DNA from: Legionella antarctica
GTDB taxonomy: Bacteria > Pseudomonadota > Gammaproteobacteria > Legionellales > Legionellaceae
NCBI RefSeq assembly: GCF_011764505.1
Contig: NZ_AP022839.1
Span: 727,001-791,000, forward strand
Length of the DNA: 64,000 nucleotides
Direction: 5' to 3'
A program made the translations under genes and the position numbers. The notes beneath the pieces were generated by a model. The model saw only the letters and a list, made by a program, of their open reading frames with translations, had not been told where the DNA came from and ran no database searches. This document shows positions 49,293 to 59,901 of the stretch, piece after piece (within the stretch, counting starts at the first letter, position 1; each line of letters opens with the position of its first letter).

Positions 49293-49847
49293 TTTATTCT
49301 CCTCTTTGTATTAAGAAGAATAGCTCTTAAAAAACCTTTTTTTGTGTCCAGAAAACCGCGCCTATATTAGAATAATGCGTTCCATGTTATTTCTAACGAG
49401 AGCTACCCGGGAAAATGGCTGGTAGTATTTTTTTGGCCGAAAGATTTCACTTTTGTTTGTCCCACAGAAATTGCAGAGTTTGGCAAACTTAATTCAGAGT
49501 TTTTAGAGAGAGATGCGCAGGTACTAGGTGGAAGTACGGATAGCGAATTTGTGCATTTAGCCTGGAGAAATCAACATCCGGATTTAAGAAATCTACCGTT
49601 TCCTATGTTAGCTGATGTGAAACGCGAGCTGACTCAAAGCTTGGGAATATTAGATGAGGAGGAAGGGGTTGCCCAACGAGCAACGTTTATTATCGATCCT
49701 CAAGGGATTACTCGTTTTGTCATGGTTACTGATTTAAATGTAGGGCGTAATCCGCAAGAAGTGTTGCGTGTTCTTGATGCACTCCAGACAGATGAACTAT
49801 GTCCTTGTAATTGGAAAAAAGGTGAAGAGACCATTGACATAAAATAA

Positions 49848-49980
49848 TCCAGATGGAGATATAATCATGCCAGATGGAAGATACCATAACCGATGTAACC
49901 CGTATTATTGAGGTCATACGGGTTAGGTCACTACGACGAGATTTGCTGCTTGCTTGAGTCTTGGTGTTTTAAGTTTTGGG
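49848..49980. other. ahpC-sodC interval with possible ahpD stump and stem-loop
   Basis: A GGAG lies 8 bases before ATG 49867, which opens a 14-codon frame ending at TGA. This could be the stump of a deleted ahpD. AACCCGTAT (49897-49905) and ATACGGGTT (49916-49924) make a perfect 9-bp stem, possibly the 3' end shared with the convergent sodC. Confidence 0.45.
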
Positions 49981-50469
49981 TTATTTAATAACACCACAGG
50001 CTTCTCGAGCACCTCCACCACCTAAAGAAGGGGTATCACTGTAATTATCACCGCCAGCGTGAACCATTAAAGTCAAACCAGTTAAATCTTTTAATTTTAA
50101 GCGTGGGGCTAGAGTAGGTGTGTTGGCCTTACCGTCACTAGAAACATAAAGCACAGGTAAATCCCCAAGATGCCCATCGCCGTATGGGCCTTTATGGCTT
50201 TTGGTATTCGTTGGATCATAATGACCACCGGCACTCATTCCGTGATCTCCGCAATCAGGCAGTTGGTGAATGTGAAAGCCATGTAGTCCCGCCGGCAGCT
50301 TTATCAAGTTTGGACTAATCAATAGACCATAAGGGGTTTCTTCAAACTCCACTGTGCCAATAGCAGTTGGATTTGTATCAGTGGTATAAAGAGTTGTGGT
50401 CATTGGGGCTGCATGAAGCGCATTGAAACTTAATAAAGAACTAATTAATGCAGTGGTTAATTTATTCAT
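49981..50469 (-). CDS. sodC: periplasmic Cu/Zn superoxide dismutase
   Basis: 162 residues with a signal peptide ([20 protein letters not shown]). Copper/zinc ligands are in [21 protein letters not shown] and [12 protein letters not shown]. Disulfide cysteines are in DCGDHG and EACGVI. It removes superoxide in the periplasm. It is adjacent to the ahpC remnant, giving an oxidative-stress cluster. Confidence 0.95.
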   Translation of the reverse strand: MNKLTTALISSLLSFNALHAAPMTTTLYTTDTNPTAIGTVEFEETPYGLLISPNLIKLPAGLHGFHIHQLPDCGDHGMSAGGHYDPTNTKSHKGPYGDGHLGDLPVLYVSSDGKANTPTLAPRLKLKDLTGLTLMVHAGGDNYSDTPSLGGGGAREACGVIK

Positions 50470-50701
50470 TTTTATCCCTGTTATTGTTTTTATGTAGTAT
50501 TACCTAAGAATACATTTTATTCCAGCAGGGTTGAAATTAAGGATGGTTTTACTTCATTTCAAGTAGGGTTTATTGGGGGTCTCCTGCAATGTGCTAATAT
50601 TAATTCTTTTAAATTAGTAATTGCATTTTTGAGTTGACCTCCCTTGTCCTCTGTCATTTTTCATCGAACTACTTATTTGTTCATATTAATATTAATTGGA
50701 T

Positions 50702-51082
50702 TTATTGACAATCAACAACATAATTACCCGGAGTAAATACTGCATGGCAAGTGTAACCTTCAGGCATTGAAGTCCAGCATGAAGCTTCAAAAGTATATAA
50801 ATCAAAGCTATGCATCAATTCCGGTGAAAGAGCAAACTCGAAAAAATGATTATTATCAATGTGAAGCATCTTATTCCACGACTCCGTGACAATGGTGCTT
50901 CCAATGTTGCGATTTTCCAAACGGCAGCTTAAATGGGTTCTCTCAGGATCGATGAGCTCTTTGACATTTTGAGTAAACTCATTGAACGAAGGCGGCATCT
51001 GAATTAAACGTTCTTTTTGATTAGCAATTGCCGGGGATGAGGCACAAGTCAACAAGGCTAAAAGGATTAAAATTTTTTTCAT
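50702..51082 (-). CDS. hypothetical exported protein
   Basis: 126 residues with a clear signal peptide (MKKILILLALLTCASSPAIA, cleavage after AIA). The mature part has four Cys (LSCRLENR, EASCWTS, YTCHAVF, VVDCQ), suggesting two disulfide bonds in a small periplasmic or secreted domain. No family is recognised. Monocistronic, about 230 bp from sodC. Confidence 0.65.
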   Translation of the reverse strand: MKKILILLALLTCASSPAIANQKERLIQMPPSFNEFTQNVKELIDPERTHLSCRLENRNIGSTIVTESWNKMLHIDNNHFFEFALSPELMHSFDLYTFEASCWTSMPEGYTCHAVFTPGNYVVDCQ

Positions 51083-51300
51083 TGTGTTACTCCGGCTTCA
51101 TTCTAAAATTTAAAGAATTAAATAATGAGTACAATTTGTTTGATTATGGATAAATAATAAACATTATACCCGAAAGTAATTCAGATGGCCAGCACATTGC
51201 ACTATTTGTCTGCCCTCATCAAAGTCAAGGGGAGTACCCATATCGAATATCCTGATTTTCTTGCAATTTAGTCGTAAACAGACAAATTTCAATAGACCTT
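51083..51300. other. intergenic region
   Basis: About 220 bp with no recognisable gene or terminator. It separates the small exported protein from the NUDIX gene, both on the minus strand. Confidence 0.35.
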
Positions 51301-51726
51301 TCACCTGTCCTTGATTGGAAATATCCTAGGTAAAATCTGTTGACCCAGAATCGATGCAAATTGAAAACCACTTATTTGATATCGATGGTCAAGCCATACT
51401 AATCTGTCAATTTCATTTGAGGGTTTAGGCTCTCCATCAAGACTGACAATGTATGTTCGCATGATTAACCATTTATCCTCATAAATTGCCTTTGCCTGAA
51501 ACTCCGCATAATATTCGAAAGTTTTGATCTTCGTGTTTAACTCTTCGGCTATTTCTCGACGTAAAGTTTGCTCATCACTCTCATTTTGTTCCATACGTCC
51601 ACCTGGCACAATCAATTCGTTTATAGGTTTTCCAGTCTTATGTACAGCCAATAAGCGATGGTTTTCATCGAAAATGATTGCGCCAATTTTCAAAATAGTT
51701 TCTTGTTTATTCATGGGGGATTCCAT
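51301..51726 (-). CDS. NUDIX hydrolase
   Basis: About 141 residues. The Nudix box spans about residues 43-64 (G43, E49, R57-E58, E61-E62), with Asn in place of the usual last Gly. The substrate cannot be told. VHKTGKPINELIVPGGRMEQ resembles small ADP-ribose or nucleotide pyrophosphatases. The start is either ATG 51726 or ATG 51714. The latter overlaps the stop codon of the preceding gene (ATGAATAA), so translation is probably coupled to the zinc-ribbon protein upstream. Confidence 0.85.
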   Translation of the reverse strand: MESPMNKQETILKIGAIIFDENHRLLAVHKTGKPINELIVPGGRMEQNESDEQTLRREIAEELNTKIKTFEYYAEFQAKAIYEDKWLIMRTYIVSLDGEPKPSNEIDRLVWLDHRYQISGFQFASILGQQILPRIFPIKDR

Positions 51727-52642
51727 TTTCCTGAATAGTTTTTAAGAGGTGCAGTGCGGGATTGCTTATGGCTTTCGGATGTTCAAAGCTCCGGCTACAT
51801 TTTTGGCATACTCTTGTTGTATGCGCTATAACTGCGTGCATTTCCGTATCAAATTGTGCACTATCGCAAACGGGGCAATAGACTGTTGTAATGTCTTTGG
51901 TTAAATTAGGCACAGCCTTTTGAATTTGTAATACCCTTATCATCTCTATGTTCAAATATTCGCCATTTACAATTACCTGGCTGTAAGTATTGTCAACAAT
52001 TCTTTTATGGCATGCGTTATAAGCATGTACATGTATCGCGCTTTCTTCAAGTCTCTTGGAAGTCCAAAGTATAGAAGGATTTGACCCCCATAGCTGAATT
52101 CCTCCTGGGTATTTATCGGGTGTCAAAATAATGCTGCGTTTAGGTAAGAACGCTTTTCTTTTGATGATGGGATCTCCGATTTTGTTTTTCAACGCGATAA
52201 CGGGATTGATAACACAGGAATAGTTTGTTTCGTTAATCATTCCACAAACCTGGCAGACATGGATAAACCCTGGGATAACAGCCTTTATACCGGTTGAGAT
52301 AATACTGGAATGACAATAATTACAGGTGAGTGAACTAATTGTGATATCGAAAATTGATGCCATGGTGAAATGTACTGCTGCACTTTCATCAATTTCAAAC
52401 ACATGTCCTTGCCACTCTACCTCGACCTTGCTATAGGTCGCATCAATGCTCTTTTGGGAGCGGTCGTTTTTACGGGCATGCACATGAACCCCTCGATCAA
52501 ACTCTTGATTCTTTGTATCAAAGACAGCCGGCAGAGCTCCCCATATAGCTACTCCCCCTGGGTAATTAGAAATAGAAAGACTAAGAACTTTATCAGCTGT
52601 ATTCTGGGTATAGGATGAGATGGCTTGGCTGGGGTTACACAT
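51707..52642 (-). CDS. duplicated HVHA/zinc-ribbon protein of unknown function
   Basis: 311 residues made of two tandem modules of about 130 residues. Each has, in order: SNYPGGVAIWG or DKYPGGIQLWG; GVHVHAR or AIHVHAY; a short beta segment (YSKVEVEWQGHVFEI or YSQVIVNGEYLNI); a zinc ribbon (CNYCHSS...CQVCG or CPVCDSA...CQKCS) around a TGIKAVIPG or TEMHAVIAH linker; and an NPVIALKN or NPALHLLKT end. No signal peptide. I recognise no named family. Zn binding is inferred from four CxxC pairs. It overlaps the NUDIX gene by 20 bp, so the two likely act together. Confidence 0.65.
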   Translation of the reverse strand: MCNPSQAISSYTQNTADKVLSLSISNYPGGVAIWGALPAVFDTKNQEFDRGVHVHARKNDRSQKSIDATYSKVEVEWQGHVFEIDESAAVHFTMASIFDITISSLTCNYCHSSIISTGIKAVIPGFIHVCQVCGMINETNYSCVINPVIALKNKIGDPIIKRKAFLPKRSIILTPDKYPGGIQLWGSNPSILWTSKRLEESAIHVHAYNACHKRIVDNTYSQVIVNGEYLNIEMIRVLQIQKAVPNLTKDITTVYCPVCDSAQFDTEMHAVIAHTTRVCQKCSRSFEHPKAISNPALHLLKTIQENGIPHE

Positions 52643-55081
<2,439 letters not shown>

Positions 55082-55607
55082 GGATGCTCGGATTATTGAA
55101 TGAGCATATTGTATCTACCGGTTCACATGCTGCTCCATGAAATCTGGTGGATTCACTTATAACCTGGTTCGTAATACGAATTGATTTCCGACATGCCGGT
55201 CTGACGAAGCAACTCAGGAAGCTGTGCTCCATCCTTCTGGTTTGATTCTCAGGCTCGGAATAACAACATTTTTTTTATCAGGGCTAAGCTTTTACCTAAA
55301 GTTATTGCTTGTGCACAATCTAAAAATAATAACGTTTATTCCGAATGAAGACATCGCCAATAGAGCAATTTATATTGATACGAATAATTGCAATCAACCA
55401 ACCCTGTTTGTTAAAAAAAAGACTTATTCGTTTTAATTATAAACTAATTTGATTGAAAAATTACTTTTTATTTAATAACAAAGAAACCCTTTTTTAAGAG
55501 AAAAATAATAAATATCGTGCATAATCCTGTTTATTTTGTTATTATACTGAGCAATTTTTATATTACTTAACCTTTTTAGGTTTACGCTTTACTTTATCAG
55601 GATCCTT
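55082..55607. other. long AT-rich leader of deaD
   Basis: About 525 bp with no convincing gene. The 70-codon frame at 55224 lacks homology. TATACT at 55543-55548 is a possible -10 about 60 bp before the deaD start, with a poor -35. A long leader is common for cold-regulated helicase genes, so this could hold regulatory RNA structure, but I see no specific one. Confidence 0.4.
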
Positions 55608-57353
55608 ATGACTCAAGAAATAACAAACTTCGCCTCCTTTAATTTTTCAGATGCACTGAATAAAGCGCTAGAGGACATGAAGTTTACACAGCCTTCACCA
55701 ATTCAGGCTCAAACCATTCCTCTGCTATTAGAAGGTCGAGATGCTATTGCTTTAGCTCAAACAGGCACAGGTAAAACTGCTGCTTTTGCCTTACCAATTT
55801 TGCAGAATTTATCACCTACTGTTCAGGGTACGCAGGCATTAATTTTAGCCCCTACTCGTGAGTTAGCCATTCAGGTAGCAGAACAATTTGAACTATTAAG
55901 TGCTCATCAGCGCGGCGTTACCATTGCCGTACTGTGTGGTGGACAAGAATACAGTCGTCAATTAAAGCAATTACGTGGCGGAGCACAAGTCGTGGTCGGT
56001 ACACCTGGCCGTATTCTGGACCATATAGACCGCGGTACCTTGCCTTTGGATAATTTACGTACTTTCATTCTTGACGAAGCAGATGAAATGTTGCGTATGG
56101 GTTTTATTGAAGACGTTGAAACTATTCTGGCAAAATTACCTGAAAAGAAACAAATGGCCTTGTTCTCAGCAACAATGCCCCATCGTATTCGTCAAATAGC
56201 AAATACTTATCTTGATAATGCTGCTTCTATTGAAATTCGTATGGAAACAGCAACAGTAAAAAGTATCGAACAACGCTTTTTATTTGCTTCCGGTCATCAA
56301 AAATCTGATGCACTTATTAGAGTTCTGGAGGTCGAAGACTATCAAGGTGCAATTGTATTTGTGCGCACCAAGAGCAGTACTGAAGAAGTAGCAGAAGTAC
56401 TTCAGCAGCATGGATTAAGAGCAATGGCCATTCATGGCGATATTACCCAAGCCTTGCGTGAACGTATTATTGCTCAGTTTAAACAAGGTGCTATAGACGT
56501 TCTGGTCGCAACTGATGTCGCTGCACGTGGGTTGGATGTAGAGCGTGTCACTCATGTAATTAATTATGATATGCCACATGACAATGAAACTTACGTACAT
56601 CGTATTGGCCGAACTGGAAGAGCAGGCCGTTCAGGAGTTACCATTTTATTTGTGACACCTAAAGAGTCTCGTTTAATAAGTAATATTGAACGCCATACTC
56701 GACAACGTATTGAAAAAGTAAATGTGCCTAATGATCATATGATTCAAGTGGCTAGACAACAACGTTTTATGGCGAATATTACCGCACGATTAGAGCATGC
56801 CAATCTTCATTCATATAAACGTATCGTTGAAGAGTACATTAAAGAGCATGAAGTTTCAGCTTTAGATGTTGCAGCTACACTTGCTTTATTGTTACACAAA
56901 GATATGCCTTGGCAAAAAGAACTGTCTTTACCTAAAGCAGTCTCTCGTCCTGCAAGAGAAGGACAGGGTAAATTTGAGCGCTCTCGATCTGGTGATGATA
57001 GAAAAAGTTTTGGCGCAGATCGCAAGGGTTTTGGTGGTGATCGCAAAGGTTTTGGTAATGACCGAAAGAACTTTGGCGATGATCGGAAAAAATTTAACGA
57101 AGAAGCGTCAGCTCAGGATTTATTCCGTATTGATGTAGGTAAAGTACATGGAGTAAAACCAGGAAATATTGTCGGTGCAATCGCAAATGAAGCGGGTTTA
57201 CAAAGCCGATTTATCACCGGTCTTAAAATTCATGATGATCATTCTACCGTTCGTTTACCAAAAGGTATGTCCAAAGAAGTGGTAAGAGATTTAACAAAAG
57301 CCTGGGTTTGTGGTCGGCAATTGAACTTAACTTTGATTGGAAGTGGCGCTTAA
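55608..57353 (+). CDS. deaD: ATP-dependent RNA helicase DeaD/CsdA
   Basis: 581 residues. All DEAD-box motifs are visible: Q motif, AQTGTGKTAAF, PTRELAIQ, GTPGR, DEADEML, SATMP, and the C-terminal VATDVAARGLDVE and HRIGRTGRAG. After the core comes an Arg/Asp-rich linker with five imperfect repeats of the type DRKxFGxDRK (about residues 465-495). A DbpA-like RNA-binding domain follows (RIDVGKVHGVKPGNIVGAIA). It acts in ribosome assembly and mRNA turnover at low temperature. Intact. Confidence 0.95.
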   Translation: MTQEITNFASFNFSDALNKALEDMKFTQPSPIQAQTIPLLLEGRDAIALAQTGTGKTAAFALPILQNLSPTVQGTQALILAPTRELAIQVAEQFELLSAHQRGVTIAVLCGGQEYSRQLKQLRGGAQVVVGTPGRILDHIDRGTLPLDNLRTFILDEADEMLRMGFIEDVETILAKLPEKKQMALFSATMPHRIRQIANTYLDNAASIEIRMETATVKSIEQRFLFASGHQKSDALIRVLEVEDYQGAIVFVRTKSSTEEVAEVLQQHGLRAMAIHGDITQALRERIIAQFKQGAIDVLVATDVAARGLDVERVTHVINYDMPHDNETYVHRIGRTGRAGRSGVTILFVTPKESRLISNIERHTRQRIEKVNVPNDHMIQVARQQRFMANITARLEHANLHSYKRIVEEYIKEHEVSALDVAATLALLLHKDMPWQKELSLPKAVSRPAREGQGKFERSRSGDDRKSFGADRKGFGGDRKGFGNDRKNFGDDRKKFNEEASAQDLFRIDVGKVHGVKPGNIVGAIANEAGLQSRFITGLKIHDDHSTVRLPKGMSKEVVRDLTKAWVCGRQLNLTLIGSGA

Positions 57354-57448
57354 TTTTGTGCCATTTTTGGTGATGAGACTGTGAGTTTTTAAAATTTTTT
57401 GGGTGTAGTGCTTTTGCCTATACCCAATCACCCTTGTAAGTGCTTACT

Positions 57449-58159
57449 TCAACTATTGGTTAGTGAAATCTTTTTTACAATTTCTTCTTTGAGAACAACA
57501 GCCAGATCATGGTAAATAGCTGTGATTGACATTTCTCTTGTATAAAGAAGTTCTTTAGATGTCTTAGAACTAAAGAGGCTAGGGTTTGGTACTTTGAAAC
57601 TTTTGGCCATGATTAACTCATCTAGAAGTTTCTCAAAAGAGGAAAATTTAATCGTCTCCCCAATACTTTCTTGAAAAGCCAAAAGAATAGCGTTGGCTTC
57701 CTCTGGCATGAAATTAGTTTTATTCAAAGCAAACCATAAATGCCCTTTAATCAAATGATCAAGACTGTTTGTTAGAAATTGTATCTTATCCATTAATTGA
57801 GGAAGATTCTCAAAAGTATCTTTATAGAGTGTCTTCTTATTTGTTATTATTTGGTAATCATACGTCCCTTGCAGGTTTCTTTCGGCATGATTATAAGGTG
57901 CTTTTGATTGGAACGAGGACTCTGCCGCCTCTAACAGACAGATAGAAACACTGTTTTCTACTCTACCTTGCAGTCCAAAATCATACACTTCTTTATCTTG
58001 ATATAATGTGATCGGATGTGCTGCTCCACCAATAAAAATTGGAAGAGTATCTTTATCACAATATTTCTCAACTAAACTGGCAAACACCTCATTTGTTTTG
58101 GTGATTCGTTCACGACTTTTTTGATATCTCTCCATAGCTCTGAGGATATCAATATTCAT
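57449..58159 (-). CDS. hypothetical protein
   Basis: 236 residues, soluble, mostly helical with no signal or membrane segment. Notable stretches are MERYQKSRERITKTNEVFAS, ITLYQDKEVYDFGLQGRVEN, HLIKGHLWFALNKTNFMPEE and a C-terminal HDLAVVLKEEIVKKISLTNS. No family is recognised. It lies 76 bp downstream of another hypothetical gene and may share its transcript. It could be a lineage-specific effector, given that my recollection of L. pneumophila places effector genes near plaA, but the sequence does not show it. Confidence 0.55.
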   Translation of the reverse strand: MNIDILRAMERYQKSRERITKTNEVFASLVEKYCDKDTLPIFIGGAAHPITLYQDKEVYDFGLQGRVENSVSICLLEAAESSFQSKAPYNHAERNLQGTYDYQIITNKKTLYKDTFENLPQLMDKIQFLTNSLDHLIKGHLWFALNKTNFMPEEANAILLAFQESIGETIKFSSFEKLLDELIMAKSFKVPNPSLFSSKTSKELLYTREMSITAIYHDLAVVLKEEIVKKISLTNS

Positions 58160-58217
58160 CTGGCTTTTTTTAATACAACCAAATGGATCGCCCTGCCCAG
58201 TAAAGCTAAATGAAAAA

Positions 58218-58736
58218 TTATTGAGTTAGTGACAATGCGGATACAGCTGCTACGCCCACAACTACAGCAGTAACTGCTGAAAAGAAGATAAATGGATTAT
58301 TTTTAATTGAGTATACCTCTTGTTCTTCATTCATTTTAGTTTCTATTTCTTGGTCAATTTGTAATCTAATCTGAGAAATATTCTTTTTTACGGATGATAA
58401 TCTATCCTTTGATTGAGTATGTTCAGTAATTAAAGGCAAATATTTATTTAATAACAAAGTAGTCGCTTCTTCGATGACTTTGATATAGATATCTTTGGAA
58501 CAAAATTTGTAACTATTATGAGCTACGGCTTCAAAAACAGCACTTGAAATTGCAATTTTTTCCTGGGGGAGCCAAGATTTCGCGTCAGTAATTTTTGAGT
58601 CGAGTTGATAACGTGAGTTATTCGTATTGTCTTGGGTGTAAATCAAGATTGCAGCTTTTAATTTTTCTTGATCAGAAATAATAATATCAATTGAGTCCAG
58701 ACATACTGATATGAATTGTCTTTGTAATTTATTCAT
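58218..58736 (-). CDS. hypothetical protein with C-terminal membrane anchor
   Basis: About 172 residues from ATG 58736, which has GAGGG 6 bases upstream; longer frames begin at a TTG. Helical cytosolic part (SSVKKNISQIRLQIDQEIET) and a single hydrophobic helix at the extreme C-terminus (FIFFSAVTAVVVGVAAVSAL). It is therefore a tail-anchored protein. No family is recognised. The arrangement would suit a protein inserted in a host or bacterial membrane. Upstream of the 236-residue gene in the same direction. Confidence 0.6.
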   Translation of the reverse strand: MNKLQRQFISVCLDSIDIIISDQEKLKAAILIYTQDNTNNSRYQLDSKITDAKSWLPQEKIAISSAVFEAVAHNSYKFCSKDIYIKVIEEATTLLLNKYLPLITEHTQSKDRLSSVKKNISQIRLQIDQEIETKMNEEQEVYSIKNNPFIFFSAVTAVVVGVAAVSALSLTQ

Positions 58737-58830
58737 CATGATCCCTCGCAAAAATATTAACTATAAAGAGGTTATACTTTTAGAGCAAGAGGGGTTATTT
58801 TATGGATAATCTCTCTTTTGTGAGGGAGGC

Positions 58831-58861
58831 TTGAAATTGATTAATCACTTTGTTTTATAAT
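58831..58861 (+). promoter_or_regulatory. candidate promoter of plaA
   Basis: TATAAT at 58856-58861 lies 52 bp before the plaA start. TTGAAA (58831) has a 19-bp spacer and TTGATT (58837) only 13, so the -10 is good but the -35 is non-ideal. Pattern evidence only. Confidence 0.35.
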
Positions 58862-58912
58862 ATAATAACCAATGTTTTTTTTTTTAAAAAAATCAATTAA
58901 TTAAGGGTATTC

Positions 58913-59836
58913 ATGAAGCTATTAGCAACCTTAGGTGCTTATTTATTTTCGGGAATTGTTGCAGCAAATCCGCTTCACAATATTGTCGTCTTTGGTGATA
59001 GTTTATCTGATAATGGTAATCTTTATGAGTTCATGAAACATCAGTTGCCTCAATCACCCCCTTATTTTGAAGGACGTTTTTCTAATGGTCCAGTATGGAT
59101 TGAGTATTTAGTTAAATCTTATTTTCCTGAAAATCCCTCAGAGCATCTCCTTGATTACGCTTTTGGCGGGGCGGGGGTGTCGGAAGAAGAGGGCGACGAT
59201 GTATTATTTACTTTAAGAAGAGAGGTAGACAGTTATTTATTAGCACATGACGATAAAGCAAGCACAGACAGTCTTTTTGTTGTATGGATTGGGGCTAATA
59301 ATTATCTTGGTATGCCTGGTGATGTGGAGCAAACATTAACAGATGTTAATACTGGGATCGCTCATAGTCTGGATCGTTTGGCAGAAAAGGGTGCAAAACA
59401 GATTTTATTGCTTAACCTGCCTGATCTGAGCAGAACACCTGCAGCGCTTGAGTTTGGTTCCGTTGAATTATTTAGTTATTTCACAACGCAACATAATAAA
59501 TTATTAGAACAGACTATAACTAATTTTAAACAAAAATATCCCGATATAAATTGGTTGTTTTTTGATTTAAATCAAGCACTTAATCTTCTTTTGGAAAATC
59601 CTGAAGAATATGGATTTGATAATATAACAGGGACTTGTGCTAACGCTGTAGTAGATGAATTGACTAAGAAATCAGTTTTAAAAATGGTTGCCAGAGTTAC
59701 CCCAAAGGAGGGTGAACATGTCTGTGACGGATATTTGTTTTTCGATTTAGTGCACCCTACTGCCCTTGCTCACAAAATTTTGTCAGAGAAAGCCCGCATG
59801 ATGTTGGATGAATCCGGGGTGAGCTTTACTGATTAG
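58913..59836 (+). CDS. plaA: secreted lysophospholipase A PlaA (GDSL hydrolase)
   Basis: 307 residues: signal peptide (MKLLATLGAYLFSGIVAA), then the GDSL block VVFGDSLSDNGN with nucleophile S30. Block III GANNYLGM (oxyanion Asn) and DLVHPTALAH follow, with D278 and H281 as the rest of the triad. Length and the S30/D278 positions agree with L. pneumophila PlaA, the major type II secreted lysophospholipase A. It probably detoxifies lysophospholipids and affects the Legionella-containing vacuole. A Cys pair (TGTCANA, EHVCDGY) may form a disulfide loop. Confidence 0.93.
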   Translation: MKLLATLGAYLFSGIVAANPLHNIVVFGDSLSDNGNLYEFMKHQLPQSPPYFEGRFSNGPVWIEYLVKSYFPENPSEHLLDYAFGGAGVSEEEGDDVLFTLRREVDSYLLAHDDKASTDSLFVVWIGANNYLGMPGDVEQTLTDVNTGIAHSLDRLAEKGAKQILLLNLPDLSRTPAALEFGSVELFSYFTTQHNKLLEQTITNFKQKYPDINWLFFDLNQALNLLLENPEEYGFDNITGTCANAVVDELTKKSVLKMVARVTPKEGEHVCDGYLFFDLVHPTALAHKILSEKARMMLDESGVSFTD

Positions 59837-59901
59837 TACTGGCACTTAATACCGGGATTGATCGATCCCGCGAATGATACTACCAATTACTTTAGGGAAA
59901 T

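Larger units (their letters stand above)
47908..49369 (-). mobile_element. IS3-family element, type B, copy 2, inside ahpC
   Basis: 1462 bp, the inverted equivalent of 32246-33707. GAAT is repeated at 47904-47907 and 49370-49373, a clean 4-bp target duplication in ahpC codon 22. It contains orfB, orfA and the palindrome. Confidence 0.95.
47842..49847 (+). pseudogene. ahpC: alkyl hydroperoxide reductase AhpC (peroxiredoxin), split by IS3-B
   Basis: The frames 47842-47907 and 49374-49847 join in phase once the 1462-bp IS and one GAAT are removed, giving 179 residues. The peroxidatic Cys is in FWPKDFTFVCPTEIAEF. The C-terminus has DELCPCNWKKGEETI, the CxC arrangement of mycobacterial-type AhpC that is reduced by AhpD. 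A strong GAGGAG precedes the start. It detoxifies organic and hydrogen peroxide. Only 22 codons remain before the insertion, so the gene is inactive unless the IS leaves. The expected partner ahpD is missing downstream. Confidence 0.93.

Noticed and set aside
55224..55436. A 70-codon gene upstream of deaD
   Set aside because: No ribosome binding site, low complexity, no recognised homology. More likely leader DNA.
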